From contig CM045762.1 in the NCBI GenBank assembly GCA_025200525.1, positions 82,427,893-82,491,892 of the forward strand: a stretch of DNA of 64,000 bases. Reading direction: 5' to 3'. The stretch comes from Camellia lanceoleosa (Eukaryota; Streptophyta; Magnoliopsida; Ericales; Theaceae). Positions 11,590-22,812 of the stretch are shown in pieces (position 1 is the stretch's first letter; each line of letters begins with the position of its first letter). A program made the position numbers and the translations under genes. The notes under the pieces were generated by a model. The model made no database searches and was not told where the DNA came from. It saw nothing but the letters and a program-made list of their open reading frames with translations.

Positions 11590-12045
11590 CGAGAGAAGAA
11601 AAGGAAGCGGTGTAAACACCAGAGGGTGGTATAAACATCGGAGCACACCCCAATGTTTCTAACCAAAACAAGGTGGTATAAGCATTGGAACACGTCCTAA
11701 ATGCTTCTAACCGGGGAGAGTGGTATAAACATCGGGCACACATCCCAATGTTTCTAACGAAAAAGGTGGTATAAGCATCAGGTACGTGTCCCAAATGCTT
11801 CTAACCGGGGAGGGTGGTATAAGCATCGGGCAGACATCCCAATGTTTCTAACCAACAAGGTGGTATAAGCATTGGGCACACGTCCTAAACGCTTCTAACC
11901 GGGGAGTGGTATAAACATCGGGCACACATCCCAATGTTTCTAACCAACAAGGTGGTATAAGCATCGGGCACACGTCCCAAACGCTTCTAACTGAGGAGGG
12001 TGGTATAAACATCGGGCACACATCCTAATGTTTCTAACCAACAAG
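11590..12045. repeat. Dimeric tandem array with hairpin monomers (element A)
   Basis: About nine monomers of 45-48 bp in two alternating types, bounded by GGTGGTATAA and TTCTAACC. Type 1 has arms AAACAT and ATGTTT. Type 2 has arms AAGCAT and ATGCTT. Both enclose GGG, CACACRT, CCC, which can extend the stem. The array lies in element A between the purine tract and the antisense PMD gene. It is not coding. Confidence 0.85.
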
Positions 12046-12049
12046 GTGC

Positions 12050-12195
12050 TCAAAGGATAGGAATGATCTTACTTGGAGTTACTTTGAATGAACCGTACAT
12101 ACAATATCGCCTGGTTGCACCAGCTTTGAATGAATCGTACATACAATATCGTGCCTGCATAAGAAAGAAACTTGATAGGTACAATACAATAAGAA
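12050..12195. other. Conserved spacer of A-family elements
   Basis: Contains GAACCGTACATACAATATCG twice (about 12090 and, with one change, about 12130). The same words occur once in element C at about 60052-60076, between its purine tract and its arrays. This shows that A and C share a framework in which only the arrays differ. Confidence 0.6.
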
Positions 12196-12440
12196 TGCAT
12201 ATTCTATGCGAGACGAATGACCGTAACACAATGTTAGAGGCATGTTTCATGCACAACATGCAAGAAACAAAATAAAAGCATATTCTATGCAACGGGAGCA
12301 AGAGCATATTCTATGCAAAATAATCAACGATGCATATTCAATGCAACATGCATATTCTATGCAATCATGGTGATGCATGTTTTATGCAACAATTCAAAAT
12401 GCATGTTCCATGCAACGACAAAGAAACGCACATTCTATGC
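12196..12440. repeat. Dispersed TGCATA-TTC-TATGCA hairpin repeats
   Basis: Eight or nine short inverted repeats occur in 245 bp, spaced 20-45 bp apart. Examples are TGCATA/TATGCA with a TTC loop (12349-12363) and TGCATG/CATGCA with the same loop (12400-12414). Arms change together between copies. From 12441 to 12700 I see no gene or repeat. Confidence 0.75.
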
Positions 12441-12689
12441 AATGAGAAAAACATGTTTGATAAAGACGACTCAAAGGCAACTTCCGATTTACCTCTCAGA
12501 AGAGTTATAATATATCAAAAAGGATACACCTTGTTTGTGTTGATGAGCAATGACCATCATGCACCAGAAACGCGATTTCAAACTTCTGCGAAGACATCCT
12601 AAATCAAACACTGAACATCGCTTGCAATTCTTGAAATCCAAGGACACAAAACAAGGTCAGAGATGTAGGGGAAGATTGTGGAACCCTGC

Positions 12690-12800
12690 CGGCCACCTGG
12701 CAGCAGCTGGTGTGCCCTGTCGGCCGCTAGTGTGCCCCGCCGACCATCGATGGTAGATTTGGGCAAACTTGACTTTTCACACTTGGGTCTTTAAGTACAC
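12690..12800 (+). promoter_or_regulatory. Putative promoter/leader module of the antisense PMD gene
   Basis: A GGCCGGC-type GC-rich cluster (12690-12752) is followed by GGGCAAACTTGACTTTTC (12761-12778) and GGGTCTTTAA. Element C has GGGCAGATTCGACTTTTC (63021-63038) and GGGTCTTTTAA in the same order. GACTTTTC lies 385 bp before the ATG here and 388 bp before it in C. A CT-rich leader follows in both. Preserved order and spacing suggest a promoter; activity is inferred. Confidence 0.5.
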
Positions 12801-13155
12801 AACTCTAGGCTTCATTTCCCCACAAACCCTTGCACGAAATTCCTTCCTTGTACTCTCTAGATACTCTTTCTCTCTAGATCCACGTGTTTCACTCGTTTTC
12901 CAACACACTAAACAAACTTTATTCGCTAAATCCCTCTAGTTCTCTTCATTTTGAACCGACTAGAATTTGATTTCGGCACTTCTTTCCTCATTTCCATCAT
13001 TCTAGGCTCACTCCCCTCGAGTTTCTCTCAAGGTTAGTGCACTTTTCCCGGCTTTGACTTTCTTTGACTTTTTCTCTCTCCTGGGGTAGACTTTTTCAAA
13101 GTTTCACCCTTTTTCTGCATTTTCCTTATTCCTGCTCATTTTGCATCTATTTTGG

Positions 13156-16002
13156 ATGGTGGATGATGTCCCTCATGATGAGGCTCTCCCTGAGCTTCCT
13201 CCAGCAGACTTCGAGGAAGATTTTGAGGCTGAGTCGGAGCTATTACCGCTGAGCATACGCCCTTTCAATCCAGCGTGGTACCATTCTCAAACTCACATAA
13301 TACCCGTCACAGGAGGCATCAAATCCTTTACCGACTTTACTGAGGACGCGCCAGACAACCTCCTATAGAGAGAGCCAGTGTCTCATTTGTCGGTCATTGC
13401 TGTAGAGCTACAAAAACTGCCTTTTTGCAGTATTACCTTTAACTGTCCACATTTCTTGCACTGTTTTGATCTGATTGCATAGATTGCCTTGATCTGACTA
13501 TACTATCGTACATTACTGCTTTATATTCATCTGTACTTTCATTGCCTGATCTGATTGCATCTCATTCATTAACACAGGATGGATCCCACTTGTTCAGAGG
13601 CTATGGCACGACGACCACTCGAGACTGGTACAGCGAGCTCCGAGCTAGAGTTCACAACATTATTGATGAGACATGCTTCGGTATCTTCTGCTCCAGCCTG
13701 ACTCGGGTTGTAGCCAGCCGTCCTCTCTTAGGGTCTCTAGTGGAGAGGTGGTGGGATACCACCAACTCCTTCAATTTCTACACCACAGGGGAGATGACGA
13801 TGACCCCTTATGACTTTGCCATGATCACTGGCTCAGGCGTAGGGGGTGATCCGATCCCTCTCGACTCAGATATGGGGGAGTGGGAGGCAGTATGGGTTAC
13901 ACTGCTCGGGGCATAACCACTGACACTCCGGTCAGGCATGGTCTGATATAGCTGGTTTGAGGAGCAGTTCAGAGGGACTAAGCCTGAGACGATCGAGGCG
14001 ACAGAGCAGTACGCCAGAGGCTTTCCCATGATCCTTTTCGGTACCACCTTGTTTTTGAACAGGTGGAATACCGTGGGCCTGTATCTGCTGAGCGCCTTGG
14101 TAGTGCTCCATCGAGTTCAGTTCTATGATTGGGGCGGAGCCCGCCTCACCACTTTATACGGATACATGAGCTCAACTTCTCACATGAGTGGGAGCTTGAT
14201 TGGTGGCTACTAGCGGGCTTGGGAGGTACACAGCTTGGTTCCCCCTTTTCGCTTTACATTTTCTGCTTAGCACTTCTTGCTTTACATTTGTTCAACACAT
14301 GTACTTTCTGTTTTGCATTCTCTGCATCTGCTCATGCTATATGCTTTCTGCTTTGCATTTTCTGCATCTGCTCATGTTGTATTGATCACATTCCATTGCA
14401 CTTTCCCTACAGCTGTGGGTGTACGCATATTTCCCGGCTTTTGCTCCAGAGCCTATAGAGGAGATTCCATCAACAGTACCGTTTTCTCGGGTATACGATG
14501 GCCTGCTCTACCGTAAAAACCAAGAAAACGTCATGTTTTTCCGCCAGTATTTCGACATGGTTGCGGCGCATGAGGTAACCCAAAACAAAGTCATGTCGCT
14601 TTTCAACCATTTGAATTCACATATTACAAACAACAGCGACTAATCATTTGTTCATTTCCATTTCAGATCACATGGCAGCCTTAGGCCATGATACCGTCAG
14701 GGCTTCGAGCCCAGTATGATACAGCTCGGGTTGTCGCCCGCCATCACATTCTTCTCAAGGGCCCGATTTGCTGTGCCTGGTTCTTGGGCGAGCGTTTCGC
14801 GTGCCAGACCTTGGGCTTGCCTGCCCTATTCATACCGATGGTACCTCAAGTATCCATGAGAGCGACACACAGAATGTCTGCCAAAGAGGTGATCTAGTTT
14901 ATGGTAGGGCTGGAGGCGGATCACTTCTGTGTAGAGGGTGATTATGCGACCTTCATCTAGGCACACCTGATGCCACCTCTGACCGGCGTTCGTGGAGGCG
15001 AGGGAGCGAGGGCTCTAGCTGCGAGAGAGAGAGGCAGAGGGGCCAGGGCGACCAGATCTCGTGGCAAGAGAGATTTTGGGGCGAGACAGAGGACTGGGTG
15101 GCCAGAGCTGCCTACTACACTGACTTGCTGGCAATCCATAGGGGAGACTTACCAGATTCCCATTGAGCCTACACCAGTTAGTCATATGCTTGCTACAGTT
15201 CGAGGCCTGACCCTGGTATGTACCATACTTTACATGTTGCACATTCAATTCATTTCAGTTATGCTTTATAGATGGCTGATCATCTCAACACATTTACAGG
15301 CATCCATATAGTATGTCGGGCAGGCTCTCGAGCTAGCGGCTTCTCTGATGGGGATGGTTCAGACGAGCATGAACCTGCTCAGCCTCTACAGGATTTCGGT
15401 AATTTTCTTTAGTTTGCACTTCATGTCATGAAATTTTTTGCTGATACATTAGCATTTCAACTGTAATTTGTTCCACACTACACTGATATGATACATTGCA
15501 TTAAAACATTGCATAGATACACTGCTCCCATACACTGCATATATACACTACACTCATCTTTGTATCTGATACACACCACAACTAATGTATTTTGACAAAT
15601 TGCCCTTTTCAGATCCCAGCCCCACTGGATGTCCCAGCAAGAGCCACAGCAGAACCTTCAGCACCTCCTCCAGTAGTAGGGAGGAGAGAGAGACAGGCTC
15701 CGACACGTGACCGAGGTAGAGCTACGGGCATCGGTGGCAAGAGTGGCCCCTTAGAGCCCGTTCTAGACGATGATGATGACGAGATGAGCGAGGATGTGGA
15801 TAAGGCAGTGAGTCTACAGTCAAAGTCATCTGAGGATGGAGACGACGATGCTAGCTCAGATTCTACTAGTGGTGAGGCCGCAAAGGCTGGGGAGGGCTCC
15901 GGTTCAGACTCTGATTCGAATTTAGACAGTGTCACTGATGGAGACAGTGCTTCAGAGTTCGCTCCACTGAGGAGGAGGACGAAGAGGGCCTCTCGAGCCT
16001 GA
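13156..16002 (+). pseudogene. Antisense six-exon plant mobile-domain (PMD) gene of element A
   Basis: Exons inferred from GT/AG borders and continuous protein: 13156-13407, 13578-14225, 14413-14574, 14667-15215, 15300-15398, 15613-16002, about 700 codons with all introns in phase 0. Exon 2 carries the PMD core seen in transposon-linked and phosphatase-7-long-form-like plant proteins (RWWDTTNSFNFYTTGEMTMT, later WGGARLTTLYGYM). Exon 4 is Arg/Gly-rich at its end (GARALAARERGRGARATRSR). Exon 6 is strongly acidic and ends in a basic RRRTKRASRA stretch that could be a nuclear signal. Stops interrupt exons 1, 2, 4 and 5, and the first donor is CT rather than GT, so this copy is dead. The gene runs opposite to gag-pol. 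Its function is unknown. The alternative, a captured host gene, is less likely because element C has the same gene at the same place. Confidence 0.8.
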
Positions 16003-16852
16003 GATAGCTGGCGCTGATCTAGATGTTTTTCGTAGTTTTCTTTTTTGCACGTAGTATTTGCACTTTGTATAGTTCAGACCAGTTTTATTTCTTTAAAAAA
16101 CTTGTACTCTTTTGTAAAAAGTGACCATGATTGGAATGAAAACAACTTTTGATTAAAAAGTATTATATTTTATATTCTGAGCATTTATCGCACACCATCA
16201 CATAGCATAAAAAGAAGTGAGATTGGTCTTGATTGAAAGCCAGACATTCCATTCGCATTGTCTTAATCAAGTAGTGAACCGACCAACAACTGAAATAACA
16301 AACAGAGCAATACAACTCGATAAACAAAATAACAACTCGACAATCAATACAAATACAACTCGATAAGAAAAACAAGGGCTATTAGAATTTAAATTAACAT
16401 GCTCAAGCCCAAAAGGACTGAAAACAAGACCTCAAAAGACGCGAATAACAGAATACAACTGTTACAAGCAACTGAATCTTCACAAGGAGGTCAGCAAGCC
16501 TGAAAGGGAGGCTGTCGGCCATGGAGGATGGCCTGCCGACCATCATTTCCCCTCTGTCGGCCATCAATGTGCCCCTGCCGGCCATTGATGAGCCCCTGCC
16601 GCCCATCAATGCGCAGAACCTTCAAAACATTGACACTTGGCCTCCACTCACTGCCTTATCTTCTATAAACTCTCCAACTTCGTGGTTTCTTCATGCCAGC
16701 TCTATTTTTGCCCCAAATGGAGCCATTTTTCACCAAAAAACTCTCAAATTGGATTGCAACTTTAGATGGCTCGGAAAAGTTGAATTTATGAGGTTTTAGG
16801 ATAAACGCACTATTTTCGCTAAGTTGTACCCCGCTGTGTTTTCCGTTCCTCC
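16003..16852 (+). other. Spacer and leader between the two antisense genes
   Basis: Matches 44670-45566 in element B. Just after the PMD stop it is T-rich with AATGAAAA words that could serve as a 3' end. At 16508-16610 it has a GGCC/GGCCGGC cluster resembling that in front of the PMD gene. A leader conserved with B follows (for example CTCAAATTGGATTGCAACTT against CTCACAAATTGGATTGCTAA). No other gene is seen. Confidence 0.55.
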
Positions 16853-18003
16853 ATGCCGCGGCTAGATGTTGGAACCCGGTTACACATGTTTTTAGCTTTG
16901 GGGGACAAGAGATGTGCCCCCACAATTGAAGAGATCAAAGTTTTGATGGAATCCTAGCGTGATGAGGAAATCTTGCCCCAGTCACGTTTTGGCCACATCC
17001 AGGCTTTAGGAAGAATGTATGGGCTCACTTTACACGATGCTCGGTCTTTGGTTCACAACGGGGAGTTGGAAATTCCCAGCTTGATTCATCAGTTTTCTGA
17101 TGCTGCCGACCACGGTGACCGTTTTTGGCAAAGTTTTCGACAGCATGCCCTCTGCTTGTGTATGTTGGCTCATTTTCTGCTTGCCCCTGGCTTCAGAGGG
17201 TCTAGCATTCACTTGATCGAAGTTGCTCAAGGCTTGAAAAAGGGCAAGAGCTGCATTGGCTTGACGCTGGCCGAAACTTTGATGGGCTTGGATGCTTTCC
17301 ATCGCCGGGAGACAACCAAGTTCGCGGGAAGTCTACTACTCTCGCAGGTAATGTTTCTCACCCTTCTCACCTGTGTTTCTCACGTCACTCTGCCCTCAAG
17401 CTCTGTTTTTCTCTCAAAACCCTTTCTCACTTTTCTCTCCACATACACCTCTCTATTCTTTAATCTCTCTTATTTTTCATCCCTCCCCAGGTATGGTTCA
17501 TGGATATGTTGAAAGTAGTGGACGCTTGCCTTGCATATTCGGCGCGTGGCTATTTCTTCCGCCAACAACTAGTTAATTTCCTAAACAAGGGGTGGTGGTG
17601 CCACTGGATGTGCCACAGGTCTGCTGTTGACATTACTTGACGTTGCCCCTGGTTTGATCTGCCTGAGATGAGCTACAGCATGTCTCGCCAACCTGGCATT
17701 CAGTTGATTGGCCTGATACACTGTATCTTCTATTTTTCCTTTCGGTTCAGGCATCAGTTCGGACAAGACCAGACTTGCCCGGAAGAGGGGATAGAATACC
17801 CGACTTCATTTCCAATCCGAGGCTCACAACTTGCTCACTATCGCACTGCATGGAGGACAAGGGAACTTCTGGCTCCCACTCCCATTTTCAGTTGTGCCAT
17901 TTCTGGCGAATGCATAGCTTGGCTTGAAGATGAGGCACAAACTGGGCCTACTTTAGCATCTGAAGCTTCCACAAGCTCTGGGAGGGGACGTAGGAACACC
18001 TGA
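16853..18003 (+). pseudogene. Antisense two-exon DUF7745-like gene of element A
   Basis: Exon 1 16853-17347, intron 17348-17490 (GTAATG to CCCCAG, 143 bp), exon 2 17491-18003, about 336 codons. Exon 1 encodes DKRCAPTIEE, RFGHIQALGRMYGLTLHDAR and a hydrophobic stretch around LCLCMLAHFLLAPGF. Exon 2 encodes a Trp-rich part (GWWCHWMCH) and ends in SSGRGRRNT. The layout recalls the plant transposon-associated DUF7745 family; that assignment is by general resemblance and unproven. Only two stops break it (TAG 16955, TGA 17638). Start ATG 16853 was chosen because MPR and the following residues are kept in copy B. It is transcribed opposite to gag-pol. Function unknown. Confidence 0.7.
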
Positions 18004-18665
18004 CTCAACCATACCCGAAGTTTATTTCTTTGATTTGTACTTTCAAGTTTTCCTTTTGAATGTAATAAAAATGCAACTTCGATTTGTATTAAGAGTTGGG
18101 GAACTCTGTATTGAAATCAATGAAATTGAGGGTTGTGGGTACTGAAAATTTTCCTTTTGGTCCAAAAATGGTCTAAGTCGTAAAAAGATTAAGTTGAACA
18201 AAATCAACTTTCATTAAAACTTTTCAAAACCATTTCCGATAAGGATCACAACTGGACACACCTAGAATCTATCCTCAAGATGTACAACCCCGAATCCAGC
18301 AAACGAAAAGTTGCCCATTATCTGAATAGCACTACACTGTACTGTAATGAGCTCTCATAGTGAAGATCACAACCGAACCCTTAGATGCAGAAAAGACAAA
18401 GATGGCCAAAACAATCTCATGGACACAGTTGATTTAGAAGTGTTTATGGCTAGACTTCAGAATGAAGTTGCCTATGTATCCCGAAGATGGGAATCAAACC
18501 TTACGTTCACTCATGTATTAATACTCTCCTTTTGCACTCTAACTTTTGCCAAGGCCGCCCTTTCTGGGTTTTCAACCTTGCGAGCTCAGTTTTTCTTTTT
18601 CTTAATTTTTTGTGCTCTAACTTTTGCCTAGGTCGCCCTTTCAGGTTTTCGGCCTAGCAAGCCAC
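18004..18665. other. Spacer between the DUF7745-like gene and the pol end
   Basis: Has a plus-strand AATAAAAATG word near 18063 that could end the antisense transcript. At about 18532-18575 and 18610-18653 there is a direct repeat (CTCTAACTTTTGCC..GGCCGCCC, then GCTCTAACTTTTGCCTAGGT). The same pair exists in B at about 47241 and 47318. No gene is seen. Confidence 0.6.
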
Positions 18666-20740
18666 TCAAGGGTAGTACTTCTTCATCTTGTTCATGTTGA
18701 TTGGTTGAGAGAATTCGAGACGATCTAAGTCCATAAGAATGACAACTCCACCCGACCCAATAGATTTGATGATGTAAGGACCAGTCCAATTAGATCTGAA
18801 CTTGCCCTTAGGGTCATGGATGGGAGCTTGGTTGTCCTTGAGCACCAAATCCCCTTTTTTCAGATTCCTGGACTTAACTTTCTTATCGTAAGCCCTAGCG
18901 ATTCTGCGTTGATAACCTTGGACATGATATAGTGCTTTCAGTCTTCTTTCATCAAACAACATTAGTTCCTCGAACCTGCTCTGCTGCCAATTTGCTTCTG
19001 CTATCTGGTACTCAGCCATAACCCGCAGCGATGGAACTTTAACTTTAATAGGAAGAACAACCTCCATCCCATAAACCAGAGAATACGGAGTTGCCCCAGT
19101 AGAAGTTCGAATTGATGTTCTGTAGCCCCAAAGAGAAAATGGCAGCTTATCTGGCCAGTCCCTGTAGGTTTCCACCATCTTCTGTAGAATATGATTGATG
19201 TTCTTGTTGGTGGCCTCAACAGCTCCGTTAGTTTGCGGCCGATATGTAGATGACTTAGGAAAAGCCACGTTGTATTTCTCCAACAAGCCGATCACTTCTT
19301 TCTTGAAATGGGAACCATTATCCGAGATGATCTCATTCGGGACCCCATAATGATAGATGATATTATTTCTTATGAACTTAGCTACATGCGACGCTTTCAA
19401 CACTGCGTAGGATTGGGCCTCGACCCACTTTGTAAAGTAGTCTATTGCCACCAGGATATACTCATGCCCGTTTGGCTCCTTCGGAGTAACTGCCCCAATA
19501 ACATCAATTTCCCATATTGAAAAAGGCCACGGTGAAGTCATGTTGTACAACTTCGATGGTGGGATATTCATGTGATTTGCATAGATCTGACATTTGTGGC
19601 ATCGCCGAACAAAACCAATACAGTTCTCCACCATGGTCGACCGGTAGTAACCCTATCTGAGAATCTTCTGAGCTAGCATCACTCCGCTCATGTGCGATCC
19701 ACATTCTTCCCCATCGATGGCCTCCGTTAGGCGGTTCGAATCTTCATTAAAAACATATAGCTTGTGCATTCCCAGATGGCCTTTTTTATACAATTTACTC
19801 CTGCAGATGATAAACTGAGCATCCATTCGCCGTATTGCCCCTTTGTCTTTGGCATTTGCCCGTAGTAGATAAGCCTCCTTTTCTAAGAAGTTCCAGATAT
19901 CATGATACCAAGGGTTCTGATCTTGTACTTCTTCTATAGCGGTGATCAGCTTGTAGGTCGGTACATACCTCTGTTCAATAATGATTAGACGCATCGAGAC
20001 TCCCAAAGGGATATCTATCATGGAAGATAGAGTTGATAAGGCATCAACGACCCTGTTGTTCTCTCTTAATAGATGGGTGAAGGTTAGCTTCTCAAACCTA
20101 GGAATCAGAACGTCCAGGGTTTGGTGATAGATTTTCATCCTTTCCTCTTTAACCTTCCAGTCTCTTTTCGCTTGAGACACAACCAGGTTTGAGTCCCCAA
20201 TGACGTTCAACCTTTTTGGCCCTAGTTTCAGGGCGGTTTCTAACCCAGTGATACATGCCTCGTATTCTGCTTTGTTATTTGATACTTTGAATCGTAGTTT
20301 GAAGGTTAAAGGTATGTGGGAATTGTCGGGCGCTATCAGCAACACCCCTATCCCATAACCGTACTGGTTAGACGCTCCGTCAAAGTACATGGTGCAAATC
20401 TCTTCTTTAACTTGCAGAATGGCCTCATCTGGGAATACTCTATTGCTTTATCCCCCTCCACTGGGTGATCGACTAGGAACTCCGCTACCGCTCTCCCATT
20501 GACAGACTTATGAGTCATATACTTTAAATCAAATTCGGAGAGAAGAAGCAACCAACGGGCTAGCCTACCCGTAAGTGCTGGTTTCTCAAAGAGATATTTG
20601 ATAGGATCCAATCTCGAAACCAAAATTATGGAGTGAGCTAACAAGTAGTGCCTCAACTTCCTGGTAGCCCATACCAAGGCTAAGCAAGCATTCTCGAGCG
20701 GAGTATAACGAGTCTCTTATTCCAGCATCTTCTTGCTCAG
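18666..20740 (-). pseudogene. Element A pol 3' part: RNase H, second RNase H, integrase (pseudogene)
   Basis: Read right to left: the first RNase H with its tether (RKLRHYLLAHSIILVSRLDP), then a second, archaeal/plant-type RNase H (FDGASNQYGYGIGVLLIAP, AEYEACITGL, VIGDSNLVV), then integrase with a Cys pair (CIGFVRRCHKC) and the DDE residues in IDVIGAV, SDNGSHF and GAVEATNK. Integrase ends in a GPY-type segment (NWTGPYIIKSI). A TAG near 19654 and one at the RNase H junction interrupt it; the frame is otherwise long and open, and stop codon 18663-18665 closes it. The double RNase H defines the Tat/Ogre group. Confidence 0.9.
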
Positions 20741-22083
20741 GTAATAGATGGCATTCTCCACTCTATCCTCAGATTACTAACAGATACAAAATCAAAGGCT
20801 TCCCCGGCCCTGACGGTGACAACACGAGTGGGTTCTGTAGATATTGCTTGATCTGCTCAAAACTAACCTGGCATCGGTCATCTCATTAGAATTTCTTTCC
20901 TTTCTTCAGGTGACCAAATAGTGGTTCACAGGTCAAGGTTAATTTTGCAATAAACTGACTCATGAATTGCACTTTACCTAGAAAGCCTCGCACCTCCTTT
21001 TTGGTCCTTGGTGGTGGCATTTCTGAGGATGGCCTTGATTTTGGAAGGATCAACCTCAATGCCCTTTTGTGTACTCAAGAACCCCAGCATTTTCCCTGGT
21101 GTGACGCCAAAGTGCATTTATGAGGATTCAGGCTCAACCGATATTCTCTGATCCGTTGGAAAAATTTCTTCAAGGCAGTTTAGTGGCCCTCTCTTTCCTT
21201 GGACTTGACAGTCATGTTGTCCACATGCACCTCAACCTCTTTGTGGATCATATCATGCAAGATCGTGGTTGCAACCCGTTGATAAGTAGCCCTATCATTT
21301 TTTAGACTAAGCGGCATCACCCTGTAGCAGGAGGTTGCCCACGGCGTGGTGACGACAGTCTTCTCCTATCCTTAGGTGCCATCAAGATTTGGTTGTACTC
21401 GGAAAACCCATCCATAAAGGAGAGCAATGCATGGCCTGCGGTGAAGTCCACTAACTCGTCGATGTGCGGTAGAGGAAAGTCGTCCTTCAGACTGGCTTTG
21501 TTCAGATCTCTGAAATCCACACACACCTGAATTCTGCCATCTTTCTTCGGCACCAAAACAATGTTGGCCAACCAAGTAGGATACTCAGATACTAGCAAAA
21601 ACCCTGCATCTATCTGCTTGGTGACCTCTTCCTTGATTTTCAAAGCCCAATCCGGGCTTATTCTCCAAAGTTTCTGCTTGACGGGTAGGGCCTCAGGGTC
21701 AAGAGGGATCCGATGCTATACAATCTCAGGATTGATTGCAGGCATGTCTTCGTAGGACTACGCGAAAGCATCTTTGAAATCTTTTAATAAAGCGACTAAG
21801 TACTCGCGCTCCTCCAAAGACAACGTGGACCCGAACTGGACCAGACGTAGATCCTTCTCAGTACCCACATTAATTGAAATGATTTCATCAACCAGGGGTT
21901 TTACAAATCTCTCCTTCTCTCAATCAATCAAATGTTTTAAAACCAGAGGAATTCCTTCCTCATTGTTTTTATCAAAGTTTTGAAAGTCATGATCAATGCA
22001 ATACACAAGTGGCACAGAAAAGTACTCGGAAACAGCAGTGGTACCATTCTCATTCACAACTTCCAGTTCGTCAAATTCCTCGG
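20740..22083 (-). pseudogene. Element A reverse transcriptase (pseudogene, badly broken)
   Basis: The N-terminal RT part is clear at 21317-21643 (DAGFLLVSEYPTWLANIVLV, then PKKDGRIQVCVDFRDLNKAS). Downstream the frame breaks several times. The active-site box reads HVDN (21216-21227, minus strand) in the context EVEVHVDNMTVKSKERE, where YVDD is expected, so a catalytic Asp is replaced. The rest of the palm and thumb is recognisable only in pieces. Confidence 0.85.
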
Positions 22084-22797
22084 TTACAACTGACTCCAAA
22101 AAGAGAAGGAAAAAGACGACCTGGACAAAATAACGGCATCCAGGTTATCAACCCCAGGAATACCGGACTCTGACTCAGAAGAACTAGAATCTGATTCTGA
22201 CTCCACAGACTTTGTGGAATCAGATTCTGGTTCACTACCTGATTCAGAACTGCTGGACAAAAAGCCCTCCTCGAACTGCCAAACGAGGGAGGGTGCGATA
22301 GATGCATCCAGAATGTCAGAAGAAGCGCTCACAGTCGTTTGATCTCCAATCATGGAAACAAAGGAATCATCCCACAAGCTCTCTAATGTGATCTGAGGAT
22401 CCGAGAGGAGACAAGCCAGCGTTGCTCCCATCTGAAGTTTTATGTCATCGGACTCGTCTTCTATACACTGTTCAGCCTCAGCTGGTAGGTCAGTCTGGTC
22501 TTCTACAACTTCATCCCCTTGCAACTGTAGGTTGAAAAAGATCTCAAAGCTGGGCAAACACCGCTTTTTAGAATTCAGCCATGGCTTAGGAAAGCCGCAG
22601 AATGGGAAATCTTTTCCCTCTCGGAGAAAGCGGTCGTTCAGGGTTCCTTGAATGGGCCGATGCACCAGCTCGTAGTGCTTCCCCATTTGTTTAGCCTTGG
22701 CCTCTCCTGCCATTTCCTTTCCCTTTCTTACCCAATCCTCTTTGGTAGGCGTGTAACCTAGACCAAATGTATAAGGCTTGTGTGGCACTTCGGCCAA
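22084..22797 (-). pseudogene. Element A Gag-Pol linker between protease and RT
   Basis: An open stretch of 237 codons with GLGYTPTKEDWVRKGKEMA near its start and a Ser/Glu-rich tail (SSSSESGSEPESDS). Ogre-like polyproteins have such a long linker here; its role is not known. The GLGY element resembles part of a G-patch, but I would not name it as one. Confidence 0.65.
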
Positions 22798-22812
22798 CGT
22801 AGCGACACCCTT

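Noticed and set aside
13578..14225. PMD as a sign of a DNA transposon (MULE type)
   Set aside because: No transposase or terminal inverted repeats were seen; LTR, purine tract and pol on the other strand explain the setting.
13156..16002. A host PMD (MAIN-like) gene invaded by retrotransposons
   Set aside because: Element C has the same gene at the same distance from its purine tract, and the gene lies between integrase and 3' LTR, so it belongs to the element.
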